This document shows, piece after piece, positions 1 to 9,213 of a stretch of 22,006 bases of DNA. Source of the stretch: Pelargonium cotyledonis (Eukaryota > Streptophyta > Magnoliopsida > Geraniales > Geraniaceae). Location: contig JAYMTA010001068.1 of assembly GCA_036897625.1 (NCBI GenBank), positions 1 through 22,006 of the forward strand, in the 5' to 3' direction. Position 1 is the first letter of the stretch, and each line of letters begins with the position of its first letter. The notes beneath the pieces were generated by a model that ran no database searches, was not told the origin of the DNA, and saw only the letters and a program-made list of their open reading frames with translations. Position numbers and translations under genes: made by a program.

Positions 1-188
1 TTTTGTTGTAATTTTGTTTTGTTCCAGAATTTTTGGTTATAAATACGAATTATTTGTAAAAGTTATAAAAATAATAATGTTTCTCACGAAAAGTTATATG
101 AAATAAAAAAAAATTTATGTCAATCGGACATCCGAGCACAAAAATATGAATTTTTAAAGTTTAGATTGTAAAATAAAAAGTGAAAACA

Positions 189-321
189 TGAGAATGGGAA
201 TCTCATTCCATCCAACATTGGTGGGAATCAAATTACTTAACGGTAAAGGAATGAGAATGGAAATCGGAATGGATGTGTTCTAATCCAAACACTATCAATG
301 GGAATCCCATTCCCATTCTCA
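189..321. repeat. Short foldback, MITE-like element
   Basis: A 13 bp perfect inverted repeat (TGAGAATGGGAAT at 189-201, its complement at 309-321) encloses about 107 bp that contain further GGAATG/CATTCC variants, for example near 250-270. The inside has no coding potential. The terminal inverted repeats and size suit a degenerate miniature inverted-repeat element. No clear target-site duplication was found, so the family and exact ends are unknown. Confidence 0.45.
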
Positions 322-484
322 AATCCAAAATACTAATCCAAACGCTACCTTACATTTTCTTGTTAAGATGATTTTTTTTAGGAACTTGGAACCACTTCTG
401 GGAATGACGTTGGAGCTACACCAGTACTTACAAACAATAGCACCAAACAGTAAATATTTCTTAGTCTTGAGTTCCACCATCTTC

Positions 485-612
485 ATTCTCAATATTTTGG
501 GTTACATATATTCATTCTCAATATTTTGGATTGAGAATTGGAATACATATATTGTTTCTCAGTATTTTGGATTGAAAATTGGGATACATATATTTTTTCT
601 CAATATTTTGAA
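485..612. repeat. Degenerate tandem repeat, unit about 41-42 bp
   Basis: The phrase TTCTCAATATTTTGG recurs starting near 487, 516, 557 (as TTCTCAGTATTTTGG) and 597. The second and third copies are followed by closely matching tails (ATTGAGAATTGG / ATTGAAAATTGG, then ATACATATATT). Spacing between the full copies is about 41 bp, and the first copy has a shortened tail. The repeat explains the apparent 103-residue ORF at 368-679, which is repeat-derived and has no recognisable domain. Confidence 0.7.
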
Positions 613-739
613 CCTGTTTTATTATCACTTGTTAGTTATTGTTAACTTACTGGCATGTGATCTGCGGCTGAATAATTAAGTAGCTTGTGAAATGCCGAAA
701 CCTATGAAGAATAACTCAGATGCACCTTAACAGGAAAAT

Positions 740-1012
740 GTGATTTTTAACGTGGGTTCTACTGTTTGGTTTGAATTATATGCGCTGAGGAATTGTTATG
801 ATGGTTATATGAGAAATCTTAAGAGGAAAATCAACCCAAGGGTTAGAGATGTGCCTCAGGCCTTCTTTGGTTTGGTTCCACCTACTCCATTGGCACTGAA
901 CTCACTGAGAAGCAACGGTGGATTCGAGCAGCGGAGGAAGCGGAAGAGTAGTGGAGAAGAAGAAGGGGGTTTTGGGTGGTTGACTATGCGAACACATGAT
1001 GTGGCTAGGTGA
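740..1012 (+). other. Unidentified 90-codon ORF, possibly a gene fragment in repeat DNA
   Basis: The frame begins MIFNVGSTVWFELYAL, is basic in the middle (LKRKINPR) and ends with a charged stretch containing RRKRKSSGEEEGG. I do not recognise the protein. The DNA is less AT-rich than its surroundings. Downstream sequence to about 1200 has several ACGTG/CACGT-type words (GTGACGTG, GACGTGG) and a phrase beginning CAGGGACCAG. I associate that style with dispersed plant repeats and captured gene fragments, but only as an impression. No splice partner or promoter was identified, so it may not be a gene. Confidence 0.15.
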
Positions 1013-3878
1013 CGTGAAAAAAAAATGACATGGACGGGTGATAGGGCATTCTCGCTGACGTGGAGATGAGTAACTTGCTATAACATGTCATCTGGACCAA
1101 ATCAATAGAAAAAACAAGTGCAGGGACCAGACCTATAGTAAAAACTACTCAAAGGTCATTTCAATTATTTGAACAAGTACAAGAAGTTTATCACCAATTT
1201 ACCCTTAATTATTGTTACATGCAAGCTTTGTTATTGGGAACTAATTTGCTTAACAACCAAATTATTTACACGTCCATGCAGGAGATTGATTGTTGCATAT
1301 TCCATTTCCAGTTCTGCAACTTTTATGTAGCTCCTGCCATTTTGTACTAACATGAATCTATATATTCTTGGTAACAAAATAAACCAGATCACCATAACTG
1401 GCTAGTCTAGGCCTTGCAAGAGTTTGGTATGAAATTAATCGCGATCGGTGGTTATGTTCTAATTGAGCTGCAATTTCTTGGTTGGAACCGGTTATGTTCT
1501 AATTGAGCTGCGATTTCTTGGTTGGGTCGGACAAATTCGCATGAATCCGCACATTTAACAACCCGCACATTGTTGGCTTTTCCGCACTGAGATCGATCTC
1601 AATTATTGAATCATGGTTTACAGAATCTACCAATAATACAATAACAAAAGTTGATAAAAAGTAAAAGATAAAAAAAAGTGAATCATCATGCACAAGTTGC
1701 TCTACTTGGTTTCTCTGTCTCTTCTGTATATTCCTTCATTTGTACAATCCATTGACATGAAAAGCAGATAATCTTGTTTCTTCCCAAACAAACAAGGCCA
1801 TATATAAATTAAAGATCAACTTGTGGAATATCTGAATGAAGCAACTAAAACCATAAGTTAAAGATGAACAAATTCATGGAGCCATTGGGTCACCAGTTGT
1901 TGCTGTCACCTTACAAGTGGTCGAAGAAACTGAAGAAGCAACCATTTTCATTAATATTAGGCACTGTGTCAACAAAGCAGGACACCAGAACCAGAACCAG
2001 AACTTGCTGGTTTACTATGAAAATGACCTGATTAATTGATGAATCATATTTATCCATTCACAAATATCAGCACCCAAAGAAATAAACACCTTGTCTTGAC
2101 AATCAGAACAATCACACATCCAACTGAAAGCTACTCATCACAACAGATTAAGCAAATATCAGCAATTTTGAAACACTGCTATTCCATCACCTGATTTTAC
2201 AGATAACATTAGCAAAAAGCTTTGCACTATGTTACCGTCGCGGAACACTTCGATACGTGCAATAGAAACGGGAACGTAGAACGTTAGAATTTTAGAGTTT
2301 GGCGGAATTTATAGGAGATATGATTTGGTCCTCCAATCAGTCTAAAGTTTTTTGTACTTGTGTTTTTTTCTCAAATAATTGAATGTAGCATGCAAGTTTC
2401 AGCAAACTGTAAAATTTGTAGATAGTCAACAACCCTTTCCAAACACATCACTATAATATTTTCTTCCTTCATACAAAGCAGAGCAATTCTTATTCTAGTT
2501 TCTATTCCCTTCTTAAGACTTTCACTATTATATTTATCCAATCTGGAATTTTACCCATTTTAACACTCCTAATAGAAGACTTTAATACACACTTCAACAA
2601 ACATAATGTAGAGTTAGAAAATAGGGGCAGGAGGCCAGATGAGAGGGGCTTTGGGTTTGTAGGAGCCCGACAAGGCGAATGGAGGGTGCAATGTGACAAC
2701 TCGTGGGTTGGAAGCTTCCGGTCAAGAGAGGTTGAATATCAATTCAAATGGGCTTTGTTCATTGCTTCAGGTCTATTTGAGGTATGATGGGTTATTCGAG
2801 ACTTCTCAGGTCGGTGATGGAGTGGCAGGATGAGATCCTGAAAGGGAGGGACAAAGTTACGATTGTAGAGGCTCTAACCATTTGAGAAGCCCTTGTTGGA
2901 TCAAGTTTAGCATATAGAAATTCTTAGGAGTCTGTCATTTTCAGTGAAGTCAGTTGAGTTCCAAATGATCAAAAGTTCAATTATTATTTTTTTTTTAACA
3001 CAAAAGGTTCAATTATTTCAATGTTGAAAAGGGTGAGAAGAATTATATTATAATAGCACAAAATGGAACTCATTTTTATTGTGTAGATATGGAAAAATAT
3101 AAACAACCTAGATAAATACACATATTCAGATATACTTGAAAATAAGCTGTCATGTCATGGTAGAATACTAATATTGCATTTGATGGAGTTGATTGAAACC
3201 AGAGTATATATTGAAGAACAGATGATCACATTAAAACACAAAACATTGGAAATAAAGGCCACACTGCATTTGGTATCTACCAGATCATATATATCTTCAG
3301 TTCAAATGTGACAAACCTCAAGGAATGTTAGTTAGTACTCTCACAAAACGATAAACCACACATTGTAGCAAAACCAGAACTACAACATAAATCATCCTCC
3401 AAAAACCCTGAAACTACAAAAAAACAACATAGACCGACCAAGATACACAAGTTCTGTTTGAGGTGATCAAATCCTATAACAGGAGTTGGTCACATATCTT
3501 GGCATGTCTGTCTTGCCAAATCGTAACAAGTTAAACCTTTTTGAATCATAGTTTTTTAAAAAAAAGGAAGGATGAGATATAAGCAAATAAGACTTTTCGA
3601 AACACTGATCAAGCTTTCAACTGATATACTAGTTAAAAGGGTATTTCAATATTTGGCACACAATAAAATCCCATTAATCAAACAGCATCCCTTAAACACA
3701 GTTCCCAAGGAAAGATGAAAGACAAAACAACGATAATGCCATGGAGAAGTAGAAGGAGAAGCTTTTTTCAGGGCATCCCCCATGTCCTTAACTTCAACAG
3801 GATCAACAGAGCCTTACAAACTATAATTGCATACTGCGAGTGCAATATGATCCACGGTATCTATATGATCTTTCATAG
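1013..3878. other. Gene-free AT-rich interval, downstream of UEV1
   Basis: No ORF here has a recognisable domain, and the short frames (for example 1499-1693 and 2502-2699, minus) look like chance. A tandem duplication lies at 1450-1529. The right end, roughly 3650-3878, must include the 3' untranslated region of the minus-strand UEV1 gene, but no clear polyadenylation signal could be fixed. Confidence 0.5.
1450..1529. repeat. 40 bp tandem duplication
   Basis: GGTTATGTTCTAATTGAGCT starts at 1450 and again at 1490. Over the first 36 bases the copies differ at one position (GCAATTTC versus GCGATTTC), followed by a diverged 4-base spacer. Near identity points to a recent local duplication in noncoding DNA. 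Confidence 0.85.
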
Positions 3879-6357
3879 CTAGAAGTAGGTACCTTCTGGA
3901 GGCTGCACCAACTTCCGATTCTGTGGCGCTGCCATCTCTTTTTTCAGCTGTGTCAGTATGTCCTCCATGGTATACTCTCGCTGCCAATTTGCCAGAAGTC
4001 CAAACTTTTTTGGTTCCACCTGTTGCAACGGGATGTTATCAAAACTTTTTTTTTTTTTTTATCAGCAAGGGATATTATCAAAACTTAATACTCGGAATAC
4101 ATATTAATCCATATGGCATTGGCAGCAAACCACATTTTTCATTAAATAAAGAAACAACAATAATGTTTCCCATTAAGTAGGGGATGCAGATGGGATTAGT
4201 TAACCATAAAAGTTGTTTACTGGGGACTAGAGTATACCACTCCAGTTTCATGGTTAACACAAGTCATGTTGATCCGTGAATGAAAACGAACGCTGGGTGG
4301 CTTCTCTGGATAATCCTTATCGCAGAACAGCTTTAATTGATAGATTCGACCTTCATGTACAGTCTGAAAACAAAAGGAGTTGAGTTCAGATTGCTGAAAT
4401 GAGATGTCACAGTGGCAGAAGTCAAAGCACAAAAAGATAAGCAACAACGAAACTGCACAATAATTCCAATCACAACACATTTTAAGTTCCAATAAACACT
4501 GCTTTAGCATATGCTAAACTAAAGGTAGCAAGGAAAGCTGATTATCAGCTTCAATCCATCTAAAGGAGATTTGAAAACAGAACCTCTAAGCTCACGCATG
4601 AAAAAGGCAGAAATATATCAATAGGTTAATAGCTTAAAAAGGCATATCCAAAGCTAAACTCGATTGGTTCCAATCCAATATCAATGATAATCTCACGACT
4701 GGCTTTGAGAGGGTACCACAAATGGCATATATCCAGACATTTAAGCTATTTCCCTACAAGGGATTATAAAGTACCCAGTCCTTCATATACTATGTGCACT
4801 TGTGTATCTTAACATGTTTCATCCCGAAAATAAAAGAGACTATTGTCCAGAAGCAAGTGAACAAGTTTAATTTAGACGGATAAGCATTATAGTTCAACTA
4901 ATTAAAAAATGAATTACATTGTGAGGACCAATTATGGTGCCAGTCCATGAACGCATGTAAATGTCATCACCGTCATCCATTCCGTAGCTAACAGTGCCAT
5001 CTCCAATACCTTTTTCTCCTCGTTCAAGTTCCTCCAGCAATCTGAAATTCCGAGGGACTATAAAAAGAAGATTTCACCAAACATTTATTAGTGAAAAATT
5101 TCACAATATTATCAAGACAGAATGCCAAAACATAGAGTTGATACCATAAGTTTTTGCCTAATATAAATCATTCTCAACCCTTCTTTCAGAACTCAAGAAT
5201 ATCAAACGATATTTATATTACAAGATGCGAAGTGAAAATCATCAAACCAGTCCTCTACTTAAGAAGAAAAACACCTTATAAGCATAAGGCTGAGAAAAAC
5301 ATCCTATGCAATTTTGCTGTATTGATATGTTACAGTTTATTTATAACGTAGCATTGAGTATATATATATAATATGTTGAAATTTGTTAAAGTATCACACA
5401 TTGAAAGAATGTTTAGTTAATAATATATAAGTTATTTTTGTTTGAGAAAAGTTTAGCATGGTAACAAAACTAGTTTAGTCTAGGCCCGTGTGGAATATTT
5501 GAAGTATCCCATATTGAAAGGGAAAAAAAAAAAAAAAAAAAAAGTGAAGTTAGTGACCACTTAATATACTAGTGGGGCTCTTTGCCTATGGGCTAATACT
5601 TTTGGGTTTGGGTGAAGTTTAACAAAACTCATTCCAGCTCAATATTAAGTATTTCAAATTCGGCACATGTGTCTTAAAAGTGCTAGTTCATACAAGACAA
5701 TTTGATGAAGCACAGGTTCATAATTCACCAAATCAATAAAGTAGTTGTTCATAAATCACCAAAATGGTAAAATGAGCTGGGGTTCCCCACGCATTCATAT
5801 AATGTTGGTTCAAGTACATCGCACCGATCAATCATAAATCACAATAAATTAAGAAACAGAAAAGGGAACATCTCACACATGACTTCCAGCCCCTCAAAAA
5901 CTATACCAAATGGAGCACTGCATGCTACCAATGAAACCAGATAATGAAATTGCAATCTGTAAAGCTCATTCCAAGCATAAAACAGTTTGATCATATCAAA
6001 TTAGACAAAACAAATGAAGACAATCACACGGCACAGAGATCAACCCTAACCATAAACCCACCAGATAGAATCATCAATAAATATTCTTAAAACACAGAAA
6101 AAAACACAGTCAACCGACAATGAACAGACAATCCGCAAATCAACCCTAGAACGAAAGAAGCTAAATTGAGCAGAACCCAACAGTAATTAAACACAACCCA
6201 TGCAGGAAACAAACGAATCCAACAAACCCATGAAGCCGAATTCCAGAAAACAAAGAAAAAACGAAAGATCCGAGGAGAGAAATTGACGAAAAAGGAGAAG
6301 AAAGAGAGGGTTGGAAGACTTACCCACGACACTGGATCCTCCTGAGCCAAGCGTCAT
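3879..6357 (-). CDS. UEV1: Ubiquitin-conjugating enzyme E2 variant UEV1 (four exons)
   Basis: This catalytically inactive E2-like protein pairs with Ubc13 to assemble Lys63-linked ubiquitin chains, which in plants serve DNA-damage tolerance and signalling (family knowledge). Exons in transcription order are 6357-6324, 5057-4918, 4363-4238 and 4019-3879. They join to 441 bp, giving 146 residues, the usual length. All three introns are GT...AG. The N-terminus [11 protein letters not shown] joins [13 protein letters not shown] in exon 2. Exon 3 carries the core DKDYPEKPP and [11 protein letters not shown], and exon 4 runs from [16 protein letters not shown] to the end PPEGTYF. The E2 active-site cysteine region is replaced by the UEV-type sequence, as expected. 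There is no C-terminal prenylation-type tail, which resembles Arabidopsis UEV1C/UEV1D rather than forms with a longer tail. Every junction keeps frame, so the gene looks intact. It is divergent from the RRM gene. Confidence 0.97.
5370..5640. mobile_element. Retroelement-like debris in UEV1 intron 1
   Basis: Two related phrases, AGTATCACACATTGAAAG near 5390 and AGTATCCCATATTGAAAG near 5503, resemble the TCCCACATTG motif seen near the ends of many plant LTR elements. The stretch starting TGTTGAAATTTG near 5373 and the GGGCTAATACTTTTGGGTT stretch near 5590 have the same flavour. A 21-base A tract lies at 5523-5543. No reverse transcriptase, primer-binding site or paired LTR was found, so this is at most a degraded fragment. 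It lies in the sense-inert part of a 1,266 bp intron. Confidence 0.25.
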
Positions 6358-6479
6358 GGATGAGCAAAATGGAAGCTTGGGGTTGTAGAGATCTGATGGA
6401 GGCGAGAGATATGTGGGGGAAGAATCAGGAGGAGAAAAATCTGGGAGTGCGGGTGGGGGAGATGAAGGAAGGCGACGAG

Positions 6480-6690
6480 GACAAAGGTTGGAATAAATAA
6501 ACAAAAAATAAAAAAGAGGAACCCAATTTTTTGAGATAGGTTGTAATTGGGGGGCCTCAATCACGCTTTGGATTTTCCCAAATAATTTGCTTTTTTTTTT
6601 CTCCGTACACTTTTTGGGCCCAATCTTCTCAGGCCCATGGGCCTATAAGATTGCCGGGTCTCTGTTGTGTGGGTCCGAGTCCGAAATGTG
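6480..6690. promoter_or_regulatory. Divergent promoter shared by UEV1 and the RRM gene
   Basis: The two start regions face away from each other with no room for separate promoters. TGGGCC-type (site II, TCP-binding class) elements sit at 6615-6622 (TTGGGCCCAA core) and in the perfect 14 bp palindrome AGGCCCATGGGCCT at 6631-6644, followed by CTATAAG at 6643-6649. On the UEV1 side an A/T-rich block at about 6491-6530 precedes a CT-rich leader (about 6358-6480, minus strand sense). Site II elements are typical of housekeeping plant promoters. Transcription start sites are inferred. Confidence 0.6.
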
Positions 6691-7174
6691 ACCTTTCCAC
6701 CAGTTTTTTACGCTGCGACTCGAATCGACACTCACTACTTCGTGAGCAAGGAAAGGGACCTCCATATTGACGACGACGACTTCAGCTTCCCTCCCCATTT
6801 CCATCTCCCGATTTGCTCTTCTCTCTCATCTGGTAATCTCTTCACTTCCTAGGGTTTATGCTTCGCATTTCATCATTCGTCTAGGGTTCTTTCCATCTAC
6901 GGAGTTGAAAATTTAAATGTGGTTTTGTTTACTGTGTTCGGCGATTTCGTGCACGCAACGTGTTCGACGAAATGACTGTTCGCCTATTTGACATCTAGAG
7001 TGGGAAATGAGTTTTGATTCTCGTATTCTCCACTTTCGTGAAGTAAATCCGGGTTTCAATTTAGCTAAATAATCTTTGTATTCTGTGATTTCCTGAATGT
7101 AGCGTGATAAAAATGTTTGTTTCTTAGTTTTACTTGTTGGGTGGGAAGTAACTTGTGTGTTCATGTCCATGCAG
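6691..7174 (+). other. 5' untranslated exon and leader intron of the RRM gene
   Basis: A CT-rich leader exon ends at about 6832 (CATCTG|GTAATCTC). The intron 6833-7174 (342 bp) ends in CATGCAG, and the coding exon then opens directly with ATG at 7175. Two TAGGGTT words, typical of plant leader introns, lie near 6852 and 6883. The true first base is unknown. An ATGTGA start-stop pair at 6686-6691 could be a minimal upstream ORF if transcription begins before it. An in-frame ATG at 7157 falls before the acceptor AG, so it is intronic in this model. Confidence 0.6.
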
Positions 7175-9091
7175 ATGTCTCTGCATCTTGGTAATCTATC
7201 ACATCGGACTCGCAGAGATGACCTAGAGCGTGTCTTCAGTAGATTTGGGAGATGTGAAGTTAGGATAAAAGATGCGTATGGGTTTGTAGTTTATGACTTC
7301 CCTCCAAATGCAGAGAAAGCCTTGACAGCATTGCGGGGAAGAGCCATCTGTGGAGAGCGGTTGACTATTTCGTGGTCTAAGAAGCAGCCTCAACATCCTA
7401 CAAGACTTTTAAGAGGCGATAGACCATATGATCCTCTACAAAGGGGTTCTGCAAGAAGAGTTGATTATAGTTGGCGTGATCACAAGATGAATGCGAAGCA
7501 ACCAGATAGCTACCATGAAGATAATGTCAACAACCACACCAGGGAGGAACATCTTCATTTCAGGGAAAATTTGCCTAGTGAAGGTGGTGAAGCTGAACCC
7601 ACTCCTGTAGACAATGGTAGATGGGGTGATCAAGTTCGTGACATTTCAAATGATTATGGATTTGAAAATGAAGCGGAATTTGAACGATATGAACCACACC
7701 AAGGTTATAAAAGGAGAGATGGATACGAAATTCGTCAGATTGGCGGTTGTACTTCAGGAAATCGTCAAGAGAAAATAGAGAGGGAATATACTGGTGAGGT
7801 AAATTTGGGTCCTTTGAATGATTCAAAGGTAAAGGGAAGTTGCTACAACTGTGGAGCTAAAGGTCACAAACAACGCAATTGTCCAAGAGGAAATGCTTCA
7901 CAAAGAAAGTTTATTAGGTTTGATCATAGGCAAAATAATAAAATTACCAAAGAAGGTAGAGGTGGATTCCAAAGATATGGGTCCAAGTCATGCGGAGAGC
8001 TGCAGTCAAGTAAGGATACATCTATGGCAGAAGACAAAAATGATAGAGAAGTTTCTTATTCTAGAAACCATGAAATGCCACTAAAGAGTGGAAGCCCTCC
8101 AAGGAGAAAGGAAACTGACAGTGTCCGGAGAGAAGATTGTGGAGGAAAGAAGAGGAGTGGGAGTGAAATTGGAACTTCAAAAGGACGTAGTTCAAAGAGA
8201 GCACGAAAGCCAGTTTCATCTCTTCTCCATTCTGATTACACTGCATCCAGATCACACTCAATTTCTCAATTATCTAAGTCTGAGAGAAGAAGTACCCATT
8301 CGAGATCAAGATCAATATCATCTAGAGCTCAGTCCTTATCTTCTAATTCTAGGTCAAAATCTCCAACATCTTTGTCTGCTTCAGTTGGCCAACTTTTACC
8401 GCCTCCTCAAAATGACGTACAGTTGAATCTAGAAGGCACAGTGGATAATGCTACTACTGATTCTAGAAAGGTTTCGGTCGAACAGGGACAGCTGAGAGAA
8501 GGTGATTTGGAAACATATAGTTCTGAACAGGATGGTACAATGGGTTTAGTGTACGGTGAAAAGGCAAGATCCATCAGCAAGGAAAATGATACTGGAAGCG
8601 ACCAGCCACTGCAGCGGATGTCAGGTTTGTCAAATATGACAAATCCAGGGACTCCACTTTCGGATAAAGGTGTTCTTACTAATGGAAGTCTGTCTTCAGC
8701 AAGTCTTGATGAGACCAGGGGGCATCTATTTTCAAGTGCATTGGGGGAGGAGCCACCCTTGCTGACACAATTTAAGAAGCCAGATGCTAGAGCTCCTTTC
8801 AGTTTCCACTCTTGCAACTCAACAAGCATATCATCAGAGGAGTTGCACAAGGTTCTGAAACACTATGGCCTAGCACATCCTGGGGACAATGAAAGGCATT
8901 TATCTGTAGAGGATTACTTTGGTTCTTCTCGCTTGTGGCCATGGGAGATTGTATATTATAGGAGACTGAAGAAAGGCCCTATTACAAATGAGAACTATGC
9001 CAGGAGGCTTGATCAGAATAGAGAATTTGGTATAGTGGATAAGTATATTAGAAGCAGTAGCGGATGGGAAGAATCGAGTCAAGATAGTTGA
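7175..9091 (+). CDS. SR-like RNA-binding protein: RRM, CCHC zinc knuckle, RS region
   Basis: The product is a 638-residue nuclear RNA-binding protein, probably in pre-mRNA splicing or processing (inferred from domains). An N-terminal RRM covers residues 2-70, with RNP2-like LHLGNL (3-8) and RNP1-like YGFVVYDF (35-42). One zinc knuckle, CYNCGAKGHKQRNC, occupies 223-236 (CX2CX4HX4C). A basic nuclear-localisation-like stretch (about 325-347) leads into an RS-rich region (about 357-402). The C-terminus (about 553-632), containing EDYFGSSRLWPWEIVYYRRL and ENYARRLDQNREFGIVDKYI, looks like a conserved folded segment and I believe it recurs in plant homologues. It resembles RS2Z factors in domain order, but those are about half this length and carry two knuckles, so it is a relative, not an RS2Z orthologue. 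The start at 7175 follows a splice acceptor and begins exactly at the RRM. The coding region is intronless and intact. Confidence 0.93.
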   Translation: MSLHLGNLSHRTRRDDLERVFSRFGRCEVRIKDAYGFVVYDFPPNAEKALTALRGRAICGERLTISWSKKQPQHPTRLLRGDRPYDPLQRGSARRVDYSWRDHKMNAKQPDSYHEDNVNNHTREEHLHFRENLPSEGGEAEPTPVDNGRWGDQVRDISNDYGFENEAEFERYEPHQGYKRRDGYEIRQIGGCTSGNRQEKIEREYTGEVNLGPLNDSKVKGSCYNCGAKGHKQRNCPRGNASQRKFIRFDHRQNNKITKEGRGGFQRYGSKSCGELQSSKDTSMAEDKNDREVSYSRNHEMPLKSGSPPRRKETDSVRREDCGGKKRSGSEIGTSKGRSSKRARKPVSSLLHSDYTASRSHSISQLSKSERRSTHSRSRSISSRAQSLSSNSRSKSPTSLSASVGQLLPPPQNDVQLNLEGTVDNATTDSRKVSVEQGQLREGDLETYSSEQDGTMGLVYGEKARSISKENDTGSDQPLQRMSGLSNMTNPGTPLSDKGVLTNGSLSSASLDETRGHLFSSALGEEPPLLTQFKKPDARAPFSFHSCNSTSISSEELHKVLKHYGLAHPGDNERHLSVEDYFGSSRLWPWEIVYYRRLKKGPITNENYARRLDQNREFGIVDKYIRSSSGWEESSQDS

Positions 9092-9213
9092 TATGCCGAA
9101 TTAACTTTTGCCCTCGGAGAAACTTAATATGGAAGTTCTTGCTTATGAGACTGCAGTATGTAGAATTCACATGCAAAATTCCTTCTGGATTTCTTAAGGA
9201 GAACTTAGAACAG
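9092..9213 (+). other. Proximal 3' untranslated region of the RRM gene
   Basis: The sequence after the TGA at 9089-9091 has no continuing frame. A good splice donor, GAACAG|GTAATT, occurs after 9213, so the message may splice to downstream exon-like blocks. If used, the exon junction would lie 122 nt beyond the stop. No close AATAAA follows; the clearest plus-strand one seen is at 11890-11895. Confidence 0.4.

Noticed and set aside
368..679. 103-residue plus-strand ORF
   Set aside because: Its codons run through the 41-42 bp tandem array at 485-612, so the frame is repeat-derived.
4217..4510. 97-residue minus-strand ORF
   Set aside because: It is UEV1 exon 3 (4238-4363) read through into both flanking introns; the splice sites are clear and the joined exons give the full family protein.
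6354..6560. 68-codon ORF whose TGA overlaps the UEV1 start (ATGA)
   Set aside because: It would be an upstream ORF only if transcription began beyond 6560; the A/T-rich block near 6491-6530 suggests starts nearer the gene. The overlap is probably chance.
6187..6564. Minus-strand frame in phase with UEV1 and starting 69 codons upstream of MTLGS
   Set aside because: The upstream part is CT-rich leader translated as Pro/Ser-rich sequence, its ATG likely lies in the promoter, and the downstream end is intron 1. UEV1 proteins of this type start at MTLGS.
7157..7174. Earlier in-frame ATG for the RRM protein (MFMSMQ extension)
   Set aside because: It precedes the acceptor CAG, and the RRM family N-terminus aligns with MSLHLGN at 7175.
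8407..8850. 147-residue minus-strand ORF
   Set aside because: It is the antisense shadow of the RRM gene and has no recognisable domain; other frames inside 7175-9091 are likewise shadows.
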